DNA of 64,000 nucleotides from UKL13-2 sp036394575 (GTDB lineage: Bacteria; Pseudomonadota; Gammaproteobacteria; Burkholderiales; Usitatibacteraceae): positions 62,001-126,000 of the forward strand of contig DASWEY010000020.1 in assembly GCA_036394575.1 (NCBI GenBank). The letters are read 5' to 3'. Below are positions 15,625 through 23,172 of this stretch, piece after piece; within the stretch, counting starts at the first letter, position 1; each line of letters starts with the position of its first letter. The position numbers and the translations under genes were made by a program. The notes under the pieces are model-generated. The model saw only the letters and a list, made by a program, of their open reading frames with translations. It was not told the origin of the DNA and did no database searches.

Positions 15625-16050
15625 ATGAAACTATTGTCTGCCCTGTTGATCGGCGCCCTGTTCGGTGCCGGCCTCCTATTGTCAGGCATGAGCAATGCCG
15701 GCAACGTGCTCAACTTCCTCGATCTGGCGGGAAGCTGGGATCCGCGGCTGCTGTTCGTGATGGGCGGCGCGGTGGTGGTGACCGGGCTGGCTTACCCCTG
15801 GCTGATGCGCCGCGCGCGTCCACGCCTTGCCGAAAAATTCCATTGGCCGACCGCGAAAGAAATTGATGCGCGCTTGCTGATCGGCGCCGCGCTGTTCGGG
15901 GTCGGCTGGGGCCTCGCCGGTTATTGCCCGGGCCCGGCGCTTGCCAATATCGGTATGCTGTCGCCGGCGATGCTGGTTTTCATCCCCGCAATGCTGGCCG
16001 GGATGTGGCTGGCCTTGCAATTTCGCGCGCACAAGACCGGGAGCAAATGA
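15625..16050 (+). CDS. YeeE/YedE-family sulfur transporter, second half
   Basis: A 141-residue membrane protein with four hydrophobic helices and the motifs LSGMSNAGNVLNFLDLAG and GWGLAGYCPGPALANIG, which form the C-terminal half of the YeeE/YedE fold with its conserved Cys. A GAGGAGG-like ribosome site precedes the ATG. The two half-proteins probably assemble into one pseudo-symmetric transporter. Its stop overlaps the next small membrane gene. Confidence 0.88.
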   Translation: MKLLSALLIGALFGAGLLLSGMSNAGNVLNFLDLAGSWDPRLLFVMGGAVVVTGLAYPWLMRRARPRLAEKFHWPTAKEIDARLLIGAALFGVGWGLAGYCPGPALANIGMLSPAMLVFIPAMLAGMWLALQFRAHKTGSK

Positions 16051-16523
16051 TCATGACCCAACAAAGTCTGCTCAATTGGCTGCATGCCATCAAGAAAGAA
16101 AGCGGATATGAGATCCTGCTGGTGCAGACCATCCGCAATTCCCTGATGGGTGCCAGCGTCATTGCCTCCACTTCACTGGTGGCGATCATCGGCGTGGTCA
16201 CCTTCGGGCGCAGTCTGGCCGCGCCGACGGCCGACACCGGTCAAAGCTCGTTTCATTACGCCCATCTCATGGTCAACTTGGCCAGCATTATTCTGGTGAT
16301 CGCGCTCACGGAGGCGCTGCTGGCCCTGCGTACCCTGTCGCGGGCCGGCTTTGGCGCGGGCGTGGGTCACAAGGATACGGGCGCCGGAGACGATGAACTC
16401 GGCGACGCCGAGAAATACACGCGTTATCTGGCGGGCGCGCTGCGTCAACTGTCGCGCTCGGCGGTCTGGCTGTCCGTCGGCATGGCCCTGGCCGTGACCG
16501 GCGGCATCATCCTTGTCTGGTAA
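16047..16523 (+). CDS. DUF599-like membrane protein
   Basis: A 158-residue protein (156 if the in-frame ATG at 16053 is used, which has better spacing from GGGAG). Hydrophobic segments lie near residues 30-55, 75-95 and at the C-terminus (AVWLSVGMALAVTGGIILVW). The stretch VQTIRNSLMGASVIASTSLVAIIGV resembles DUF599 proteins. The ATGA overlap with yeeE puts it in the same operon. No function is known. Confidence 0.7.
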   Translation: MIMTQQSLLNWLHAIKKESGYEILLVQTIRNSLMGASVIASTSLVAIIGVVTFGRSLAAPTADTGQSSFHYAHLMVNLASIILVIALTEALLALRTLSRAGFGAGVGHKDTGAGDDELGDAEKYTRYLAGALRQLSRSAVWLSVGMALAVTGGIILVW

Positions 16524-16531
16524 GTTGCCGT

Positions 16532-17302
16532 TCAGGCGTTGCGGTTCGCGGCCGTGAACCATGGCCCCGCCGGCCCTGAAGCCAGTTGCACATCGATGCC
16601 GTAAAGCGAAGCAAGCGAATCACGCGTTAGCACTTCGCGGGTTGCACCTATCCGCACCCGGCCCTCGCGCGAGATGGTGAGCGTGCGGTCGGCAATGCGC
16701 ATTGCCTGATTCGGGTCGTGGGTGGTGAACAGAATGGTCGCACCGCGCAGCTTGAGCCTGGCGATCTCATCGAGAATCATGAACTGGTTGCCGTAATCGA
16801 GGCTGGCCGTCGGCTCGTCCAGCAGCAGAATCGGCGCCTCCGCGGCCAGCGCGCGCGCGATCATCACCAGCTGCCGCTCGCCGCCCGAGAGTTCTGTGAA
16901 CTCGCGGCCGGCAAAATCGGCGATGTTCAAATCTCTCAGAGCCCGTTCGGCAATCGCCCGGTCCCCCGCGCCGGGCTGTGCATACCAGCGCAGATGCGCC
17001 GCGCGCGCCATTTCCACCACTTCAATCACGCTGAAATTGAAAAAACCGGCGGCGGCCTGCGGTACGTGCGCCATGGCACGGGCGATTCTGGCTGGGCCCA
17101 GTGTCGCGATCGATCGTCCATTCAACGATACCTCGCCCGCGCGTGCGGGCAACAGGCCGAGCAGGGTGCGGAACAATGTGGTCTTGCCGCTGCCATTGGG
17201 ACCGAGGATGGCAATGGCTTCACCGGCATTGAGGGTGAAAGAAATATCCGTCGCGAGTTCGCGTCGCGGAAAACCGATCGCAAGTTGTCGTGCGGCCAGC
17301 AT
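16532..17302 (-). CDS. ABC transporter ATP-binding protein (FecE/BtuD type)
   Basis: A 256-residue ATPase with Walker A GPNGSGKTT, Q-loop VPQAAAGFFNFSV, signature LSGGERQ, Walker B ILLLDEP and the H-loop TTHD. Similarity of layout is to FecE/BtuD/MolC-type importers. The ATG at 17302 overlaps the permease stop (TGATG). It is the last gene of the regulator-permease-ATPase operon. The substrate is not given by the ATPase; context suggests molybdate/tungstate, with iron-siderophore or cobalamin as alternatives. Confidence 0.9.
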   Translation of the reverse strand: MLAARQLAIGFPRRELATDISFTLNAGEAIAILGPNGSGKTTLFRTLLGLLPARAGEVSLNGRSIATLGPARIARAMAHVPQAAAGFFNFSVIEVVEMARAAHLRWYAQPGAGDRAIAERALRDLNIADFAGREFTELSGGERQLVMIARALAAEAPILLLDEPTASLDYGNQFMILDEIARLKLRGATILFTTHDPNQAMRIADRTLTISREGRVRIGATREVLTRDSLASLYGIDVQLASGPAGPWFTAANRNA

Positions 17303-18333
17303 CAGTCGCGCCTGCGGAAGGTGGCCGCCATCAGCCAGACGAACACCGGGGTGCCGATCGCCGCCGTCAGCACCCCTGGCGGGATTTCGACTTGCGCCAT
17401 GCTGCGCCCGAGAGTGTCGATCGCCACCATGAAGGTGCCGCCGATCAGCATCGCCAGCGGCAGCAGGCGTGAAAACTCCGCACCCACCAGCAGGCGCACC
17501 GCATGCGGCACGACCAGGCCGATCCAGCCGATGATGCCGCAAATGGCCACTGACGCCGCCGTCATCAGGGTGGCGGCAACAATGATGATGACGCGCGTGC
17601 GTCGCACATTCAGACCGAGACTGCGCGCCTCATCATCCGGCAGAGCCAGAAGATTGACGCGCCAGCGCAGCAAATATAAGGGCAGCATGGCGATGACCAT
17701 CACCGGCAGGGCGACCGCGAGCTCTTTACGGGCGACGCCGGCAAAACTGCCGAGCAACCAGTAGGTGATGGCCGGCAACTGGTTGTAGGGGTCGGCCAGA
17801 TATTTGGTCAGCGCGATGCCCGAACCCAGCAGCGAGCCGATCACCACCCCGGCCAGCACCAGGGTCAGTACCGGATCATGGCCGCCATGTTTGGCGGACA
17901 GGCGATCGCCGATGAAGTAGATGCAGGCTACGGCCACCAAGCCGCCGCCGAACGCGAGTCCCTGAATAGCCACAATCGGCAGCGCCAGGAAAATCCCCAG
18001 CACCGCACCCAGCGCGGCGCCCGAGGACACGCCGAGAATGTCGGGAGATACCAGCGGGTTGCGAAACAGATTCTGATATGCCGCACCCGCCGCAGCCAGC
18101 GCGGCGCCGACCGTGAAGGCAGCCAGTACGCGCGGGCCGCGAATATCGAACAGGACAATATCGGCATTCGGCGCCGCCGGTGCGGGCGAACCGCCGAGGC
18201 TGCCCCACAGCAACTTGAGAATTTCCGCGGGCGATATCGGGAAGCGACCGACCGCCAGTGCGATCAGCAATACCGTTACGGCGGCGATGATGGCGGCAAG
18301 GTAAATGGCGGCAGTACGGGGCGAATGATTCAA
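17302..18333 (-). CDS. FecCD/BtuC-family ABC permease
   Basis: A 343-residue permease of the iron-siderophore/B12/molybdate type with about ten helices. FecCD hallmarks include QNLFRNPLVSPDILGVSSGAA, the coupling-helix segment DEARSLGLNV and IGWIGLVVPHAVRLLVG. No periplasmic binding protein gene is adjacent. The gene 39 bp upstream encodes a DNA-binding protein with a periplasmic-binding-protein-like domain. MolB of Haemophilus shows that this permease class can move molybdate, which fits the neighbourhood. Confidence 0.9.
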   Translation of the reverse strand: MNHSPRTAAIYLAAIIAAVTVLLIALAVGRFPISPAEILKLLWGSLGGSPAPAAPNADIVLFDIRGPRVLAAFTVGAALAAAGAAYQNLFRNPLVSPDILGVSSGAALGAVLGIFLALPIVAIQGLAFGGGLVAVACIYFIGDRLSAKHGGHDPVLTLVLAGVVIGSLLGSGIALTKYLADPYNQLPAITYWLLGSFAGVARKELAVALPVMVIAMLPLYLLRWRVNLLALPDDEARSLGLNVRRTRVIIIVAATLMTAASVAICGIIGWIGLVVPHAVRLLVGAEFSRLLPLAMLIGGTFMVAIDTLGRSMAQVEIPPGVLTAAIGTPVFVWLMAATFRRRD

Positions 18334-18372
18334 GCAAGACTCAACAGAAGGTGGTGGCGACGGGGGTTGATT

Positions 18373-19266
18373 TCAGGCGTTCCATACTACCTTGCCCAAC
18401 TCGCCGACATCGTAGCCGGACATCTCGCCCGCGTAGTCGCGAAACAATTTTTCCTGGCTGAAGCGCAACAGGGCCTGCATCGGCGGATCGAAGTAGGCGC
18501 GTCGCAGCACGGCGAGGTCGAGCTGCTCGCTGGTGACGGGAATGAAGTCGAGATGGAACTGCCGCGCCACTGCCCGCACCGCAAGTCCGGTGTCGGCCTT
18601 GCCATCGAGGATGGCGGCGGCGATATCGCTTTCGCTTTGCGCGATGGTCTTGACGACCTTGAGATCGGCCAGGGTCATGCGCGCCTCGGCCAGCTGTTGC
18701 AATAGCAGCAGATAGCTGCCGGCATGCGGCTGGCGCAGGATCGTGCGCGCCTGCTTGCCCGGTAGATCGGCGAGTTTTTTGAGTTTCAGTGGGTTGCCCG
18801 GCGCCACCACCAGACCCTGTTCGCGCCGCGCCCAATTGATCAGCACCACATCGAGATGGCCAAGGCGCTCGCTGACCACGCCGATATTGCGCGCCGAGTC
18901 GCGTGTCGGCGGCAAATGGATCGCGGCTGCGCAGGCCTCGCCGGAAACCATGCGGTCTATGCCGTCGAGGCTGCCATAGGTCAGCGTCGCCAGCCCGCAG
19001 CGCGATTCACGCACCGCCCAATCCAGCAGCGGATCGTGGCTGCCGGCGATGACCGGGGCGGCGCGCGCCGTATTCCGCGACGGATTTGCCGCCGCACTAT
19101 TACCCATGCCGGCATTCACCCATTGATCAATCTGCGCGCGCGGAAACAGCAGTTTGCCGGAGACACGCGAATGCGGAATTTCGTCGCGGCTGACCAGATC
19201 GTAAATCTTGCGTTCGCGAAGCCGCAGGTATTCGGCAACTTCCTTGGTGCTCATCAGTTGGCGCAT
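18373..19266 (-). CDS. HTH regulator fused to a PBP-like oxyanion-sensing domain
   Basis: A 297-residue protein. Residues 1-52 are an excisionase/MerR-like HTH (MSTKEVAEYLRLRERKIYDLVS...GKLLFPRAQIDQWV). After a linker, residues 70-297 form a type-2 periplasmic-binding-protein-like domain (PF12727) related to ModA/TupA, with no signal peptide, so it is a cytoplasmic sensor. It is divergent from tupB (99-bp gap) and first in the operon with the FecCD permease. It probably senses molybdate or tungstate and controls one or both transporter operons. Confidence 0.85.
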   Translation of the reverse strand: MRQLMSTKEVAEYLRLRERKIYDLVSRDEIPHSRVSGKLLFPRAQIDQWVNAGMGNSAAANPSRNTARAAPVIAGSHDPLLDWAVRESRCGLATLTYGSLDGIDRMVSGEACAAAIHLPPTRDSARNIGVVSERLGHLDVVLINWARREQGLVVAPGNPLKLKKLADLPGKQARTILRQPHAGSYLLLLQQLAEARMTLADLKVVKTIAQSESDIAAAILDGKADTGLAVRAVARQFHLDFIPVTSEQLDLAVLRRAYFDPPMQALLRFSQEKLFRDYAGEMSGYDVGELGKVVWNA

Positions 19267-19365
19267 GGTGGGAACCCTCCCGGGAATCCCCGCATTCTAT
19301 TGCATTATCCTGCAGCAATTCCGGAGATCGGGAATAAACGCAGGCAGCCGCCTATACTGCGCGCC
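19267..19365. promoter_or_regulatory. Divergent control region between PBP-regulator and tupB
   Basis: The 99-bp gap contains CGGGAAT twice in direct orientation (19281-19287 and 19329-19335) and an inverted repeat ATTGC-N11-GCAAT (19299-19319). Either could be an operator for the divergent HTH-PBP regulator. This is a by-eye proposal. Confidence 0.3.
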
Positions 19366-20070
19366 ATGTCAGAAATCTCTCAAGGGCTGGCCCAGGCGTT
19401 TGGCCTGGTCGCCGCCGCCGATCCGCAACTGCTGTCGATCATCTGGCTCAGCCTTGCCGTCAGTGGCACCGCCGTAATGGTCGCGGCGCTGTTCGCCCTG
19501 CCGTTCGGTGCATGGCTGGCGCTGGCGCGTTTCCCGGGGCGGCAATCGTTGATCGCATTGCTGAACGGCATGATGGGCCTGCCGCCGGTGGTGATCGGCC
19601 TGCTGATATATTTGTTGCTGTCGCGTGCTGGACCATTGGGGCCGCTGGGCATTCTGTTTACACCGGCGGCGATGATGCTGGCGCAGGCGCTGCTGACCTT
19701 TCCGATCATTGCGGCATTGGCGCGGCAGGTGATCGAGGATGCCTGGGTTGAATATCGCGAACAACTGGTATCGCTGAATGCCAGCCAGTGGCAGTCCGCC
19801 AAGGCATTGCTTTGGGACATGCGTTTCACCTTGCTGACTGCGGTGCTGGCGGGGTTCGGTCGCGCCATTGCCGAGGTGGGCGCGGTGATGATTGTCGGCG
19901 GCAATATCGACGGCGTCACCCGCGTCATGACCACCGCCATCGCGCTCGAAACCAGCAAGGGCGATCTGGCCCTGGCGCTGGCGCTGGGCATGGTGTTGAT
20001 CGCGCTGGTGATGATCATCAACGGCGTCGCGCAACTGATCAAGGCGCGGGCGATGAAGCAATATGGCTAA
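19366..20070 (+). CDS. tupB: Tungstate ABC transporter permease TupB
   Basis: A 234-residue permease with five to six helices and the coupling motif FGRAIAEVGAVMIVGGNIDGVTRVMTTAI, typical of TupB/ModB-like permeases. It starts MSEISQGLAQAFGLV at an ATG shortly after the divergent control region. The gene order tupB-tupC-tupA with overlaps (8 bp and 7 bp) shows a single operon. The family transports tungstate with high affinity for tungsten enzymes, or to discriminate it from molybdate. Confidence 0.9.
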   Translation: MSEISQGLAQAFGLVAAADPQLLSIIWLSLAVSGTAVMVAALFALPFGAWLALARFPGRQSLIALLNGMMGLPPVVIGLLIYLLLSRAGPLGPLGILFTPAAMMLAQALLTFPIIAALARQVIEDAWVEYREQLVSLNASQWQSAKALLWDMRFTLLTAVLAGFGRAIAEVGAVMIVGGNIDGVTRVMTTAIALETSKGDLALALALGMVLIALVMIINGVAQLIKARAMKQYG

Positions 20071-20785
20071 GGCGATTCTGCCCCTACATGTGGAAGGTCT
20101 GGCGTATCGCGCCGGCGAAGCCACGGTGCTGCGCGATGTGAGTTTTCGCGTCGAAGCCGGCACGCGCAATATCGTCCTCGGCCCCAATGGCGCCGGCAAG
20201 AGCGTGCTGCTGCGTCTGCTGCACGGCCTGCTCACGCCATCGGGCGGGAGTTTCCTTTGGTCCGATTCGAATGTGCGGCGCGCGCAGGCCATGGTGTTCC
20301 AGCGTCCGGTGATGCTGCGCCGCAGCGCGCGCGCCAATATCGAGTTTGCGTTGCAGGTCAGCGGCCAATTCGCCGCCGGCGAGATACGCCAAATACGTCG
20401 CAAGGCCGGGGACGCGTTGCAACGCGTCGGGCTGGCGGCATTGGCCGAGCGCCCTGCGCGGCTGTGTTCCGGCGGCGAGCAGCAGCGCATTGCGCTGGCG
20501 CGCGCCTGGGCGCTGCAGCCCGAATTGCTGTTTCTGGATGAACCGAGCGCCAGCCTTGACCCCGCCGCCACGCGCGCGATCGAGGAAATCATTCGCGCCA
20601 TGCACGCCGCTGGCACCACCATCGTCATGACCACGCACGATCTCGGTCAGGCGAAGCGGCTGGCCGAGCGCGTGCTGTTTTTACACCAGGGGCGTCTTGT
20701 CGAGGACGCCGCTGCCGCCGATTTTTTTCGGCAACCGCAGTCGCCCGAAGCGGCGGCGTTCATGAAAGGGGAATTACTATGGTGA
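20063..20785 (+). CDS. tupC: Tungstate ABC transporter ATPase TupC
   Basis: A 240-residue ATPase: Walker A GPNGAGKSV, Q-loop VFQRPVMLRRS (the VFQRPVMLRR form is typical of TupC), signature CSGGEQQR, Walker B LLFLDEP, and the H-loop TTHD. It overlaps tupB by 8 bp and tupA by 7 bp. It energises uptake through TupB of oxyanions delivered by TupA. Confidence 0.92.
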   Translation: MAKAILPLHVEGLAYRAGEATVLRDVSFRVEAGTRNIVLGPNGAGKSVLLRLLHGLLTPSGGSFLWSDSNVRRAQAMVFQRPVMLRRSARANIEFALQVSGQFAAGEIRQIRRKAGDALQRVGLAALAERPARLCSGGEQQRIALARAWALQPELLFLDEPSASLDPAATRAIEEIIRAMHAAGTTIVMTTHDLGQAKRLAERVLFLHQGRLVEDAAAADFFRQPQSPEAAAFMKGELLW

Positions 20786-21633
20786 AGCATTTCGCAAATC
20801 TGACTCGTCGTTTCATCATTGGCGGCATCGCAACGTCGGTGCTAGCCGGTGCACCGGGCCTGCCGGTCTTCGCGCAGGAAAAATTCATCGTCGTCGCCTC
20901 CACCACGTCGACCGAAGACTCGGGCCTGTTCAAATACCTGCTGCCCATCTTCAAGGCCAAAACCGGCATCGACGTGCGCGTGGTCGCGCAAGGCACCGGG
21001 CAGGCGCTGGCCACCGCCAGAAAGGGCGATGCCGATGTGGTGTTCGTGCACGACCGCGTGGCCGAGCAAAAATTTGTCGATGAAGGCTTCGGCATCGATC
21101 GCCGCGAAGTGATGTACAACGATTTCGTCATCGTCGGGCCGCAGGCGGACCCGGCGAAAATCGCCGGTGGCAAGGATGTGCTGGAGGCCCTGAAAAAAAT
21201 CGCCGCCGGCGCCGCGCCCTTCACCTCGCGCGGCGACAAAAGCGGCACGCATGCCGCCGAACTGCGCTACTGGAAGCAGGCTGAAATCGATCCGCAAACC
21301 GGCCGGAGCAGCTGGTATCGCGAAACCGGTTCCGGCATGGGACCGACGCTCAACACCGCCTCGGCGATGGACGCCTATGCCTTTACCGACCGCGGCACCT
21401 GGCTGTCATTCAAGAATCGCGGCGATCTCGTCATCGTTGTCGAAGGCGATACCAGATTGTTCAATCAATACGGCGTGATGCTGGTGAACCCTGCCAAGCA
21501 CCCGCATGTGAAAAAAGAACTCGGCATGCAATTCATCGAGTGGCTGACCTCGCCCGCAGGGCAGGCGGCGATCGCGGGTTACAAGATTGAAGGGCAGCAA
21601 CTGTTCTTCCCGAACTACAAGAAAACCGGCTAA
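20779..21633 (+). CDS. tupA: Tungstate-binding periplasmic protein TupA
   Basis: A 284-residue substrate-binding protein with an N-terminal signal peptide (RRFIIGGIATSVLAGAPGLPVFAQ; the RR pair might allow Tat export). VASTTSTEDSGLF carries the TTS-type oxyanion-binding motif of TupA. Other hallmarks are FTSRGDKSGTHAAE, WYRETGSGMGPTLNTASAMDAY and LTDRGTW-like YAFTDRGTW. The binding partner is TupBC. Palindromic copy B lies 21 bp after the stop. Confidence 0.93.
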   Translation: MVKHFANLTRRFIIGGIATSVLAGAPGLPVFAQEKFIVVASTTSTEDSGLFKYLLPIFKAKTGIDVRVVAQGTGQALATARKGDADVVFVHDRVAEQKFVDEGFGIDRREVMYNDFVIVGPQADPAKIAGGKDVLEALKKIAAGAAPFTSRGDKSGTHAAELRYWKQAEIDPQTGRSSWYRETGSGMGPTLNTASAMDAYAFTDRGTWLSFKNRGDLVIVVEGDTRLFNQYGVMLVNPAKHPHVKKELGMQFIEWLTSPAGQAAIAGYKIEGQQLFFPNYKKTG

Positions 21634-21654
21634 GCGGAAAAGTAAACTCAGCGA

Positions 21655-21698
21655 CTGGCGCGGCGTTCGGGGCACTTTTGCCCCGAAAGGCGCGCCAA
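21655..21698 (+). repeat. Dispersed palindromic element, copy B
   Basis: A 44-bp core CTGGCGCGG...CGCGCCAA with a perfect inner hairpin TTCGGGGCA-CTT-TTGCCCCGAA. The right flank ATGACGTTCTGC matches the other copies, and the left flank AGTAAACTCA resembles copy A (GTAAAAGTCA). It sits 21 bp past the tupA stop and could act as a terminator or 3'-end stabiliser. Confidence 0.8.
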
Positions 21699-21827
21699 AT
21701 GACGTTCTGCAATTTTCTGCCACCGGATTTCCCGACAACTGCGGCCTGGCTCGCCAGCCCTGTCTGCGTTATGCGGAACACATCATCCCGTTGTGCAATA
21801 GCAGGATTGCCTGCTACGCTTCGGCGC

Positions 21828-22379
21828 ATGAAAAATACAATCCTGCTCACGCTCTCACTGACATTGACGGCATGCGCGTCGCATGCGCCGTCCACCCAGC
21901 CCGAATCCACCGTCATCGGCCCCGCTGCGAAACCCGGTCTGCAAACACAGGTCGCCGACGCGGCGACCTCGCCGTTGACGGACTTGAATCTGGTACGCGC
22001 CGATATTCCGCCGGTGCTGGCCGCCGCGCAAAAGGCGCCCTATCAGGTACCGGCCGATCAAAGCTGCGCGAGTCTCACCGTGCAAGTCGAGGCGATCGAT
22101 GCGGCGCTCGGTGCGGATCTGGATGTTGCGTCCACCGATTCAAACCCCGGCCTCATTCCGCGCGGCCAGGAAGCGGCGACCAAATCCGCCGTTGGCGCGT
22201 TGCGCGGCGCGGCCGAGGGTCTCATTCCCTATCGCAGCTGGGTGCGTAAACTGAGCGGCGCCGAGCGCTATTCGCGGGAAGTTTCGGCGGCCATCGCGGC
22301 AGGCATCGTGCGCCGGTCGTTCCTCAAGGGACTCGGGCAGGCGGCGGGCTGTCAGGCGCCGGCGGCGCCGCGTCATTAA
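21828..22379 (+). CDS. Putative lipoprotein, unknown function
   Basis: A 183-residue protein with a lipoprotein signal (MKNTILLTLSLTLTAC; lipobox Cys16). The mature part is Ala/Pro-rich, with a conserved-looking segment LIPRGQEAATKSAVGALRGAAEGLIPYRSWVRKLSGAERYSRE-type helix and two more cysteines (Cys80 region and near the C-terminus), which could form a disulfide. The ATG at 21828 is chosen because it begins the signal sequence. No named family is recognised. Its position between tup and mod operons may be incidental. Confidence 0.7.
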   Translation: MKNTILLTLSLTLTACASHAPSTQPESTVIGPAAKPGLQTQVADAATSPLTDLNLVRADIPPVLAAAQKAPYQVPADQSCASLTVQVEAIDAALGADLDVASTDSNPGLIPRGQEAATKSAVGALRGAAEGLIPYRSWVRKLSGAERYSREVSAAIAAGIVRRSFLKGLGQAAGCQAPAAPRH

Positions 22380-22406
22380 ACGTTGCTGATTGGATCGGGG
22401 TTAACC

Positions 22407-22979
22407 ATGCGTGCATTGCTGCTTTTTTTAGGTATCTCGCTGGCATTGGGAAGTGTCGCGGCGTCGGCTCAGCAAGGGCAATTGCCGGCCGGCATGACCA
22501 TGCATCGAATTCAGGCCGGGACGCTGGACGCCAATGGCTGGGCCCCGGCCAGCTCGACTGGCGGCGGCTTCTCATTGAAGATCCCGTGCACCTTCAACGA
22601 TTTCACGATGGACCAGTCCGCTGCCAACTCCATCGTGCTGAAAAGCCACACTGTCGGATGCCTGCGGCAGGACCAGCGAAAGTTTTCCGCGACCCGATTT
22701 CAGTATCGGAATGGCGCGAAGGCGGCGAAAGAATACTTCGACCGCAACGCGAGCGGCGAGGGCTGGGGCAAAGACGCCGAATTGAAGAAGCTCACGTTCA
22801 AGGGCAAGCCGGCGGTCGATGTCACCGTGAAAAATGCCGAGCGCTGCGGGGTCCTCAGATATGTCCTGCTGCAGGCCGATATGATCATGATGGCGGTTGA
22901 GGCGCCGGTCGCGACGTGTGAAGGACTCAAGGCGCAAGTCGTGGAGTTTTTCGGCTCGTTGAATGTCGAGGCGCAATGA
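22407..22979 (+). CDS. Exported protein of unknown function
   Basis: A 190-residue protein with a signal peptide (MRALLLFLGISLALGSVAASAQ, cleavage after SAQ). The mature part holds four Cys (CTFNDF, VGCLRQDQRKF, ERCGVLRY, VATCEGLK) that could form two disulfides and is predicted to be a small beta-rich periplasmic domain. The start at 22407 follows the ATTGGATCGGGG stretch. It is 27 bp after the lipoprotein gene, so the two may be co-transcribed. Function is not recognised. Confidence 0.7.
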   Translation: MRALLLFLGISLALGSVAASAQQGQLPAGMTMHRIQAGTLDANGWAPASSTGGGFSLKIPCTFNDFTMDQSAANSIVLKSHTVGCLRQDQRKFSATRFQYRNGAKAAKEYFDRNASGEGWGKDAELKKLTFKGKPAVDVTVKNAERCGVLRYVLLQADMIMMAVEAPVATCEGLKAQVVEFFGSLNVEAQ

Positions 22980-23088
22980 AACGCGTCAACGCGCGTCGAA
23001 ATACCAAGATGGATTTATGTCGGCAGCGTACCGGGCCTTGCGGCGTGGAAGCCAACGTTGCTCACGTCCCCAATTAAAAACTCCAGTA

Positions 23089-23132
23089 TTGGCGCGCCTC
23101 CTCAGCCATTTTTGCCCCAGACACCGCGCCAA
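23089..23132 (+). repeat. Dispersed palindromic element, copy C
   Basis: A 44-bp core from TTGGCGCG to CGCGCCAA around CAGCCATTTTTGCCCCAG. The right flank ATGGCGTTCTGC matches copies A, B and D. It lies between the convergent 3' ends of the exported-protein gene and modC. The rest of 22980-23172 holds no gene. Confidence 0.8.
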
Positions 23133-23172
23133 ATGGCGTTCTGCGTTTTTCATTTCGCGGCAATTCCTGCCT

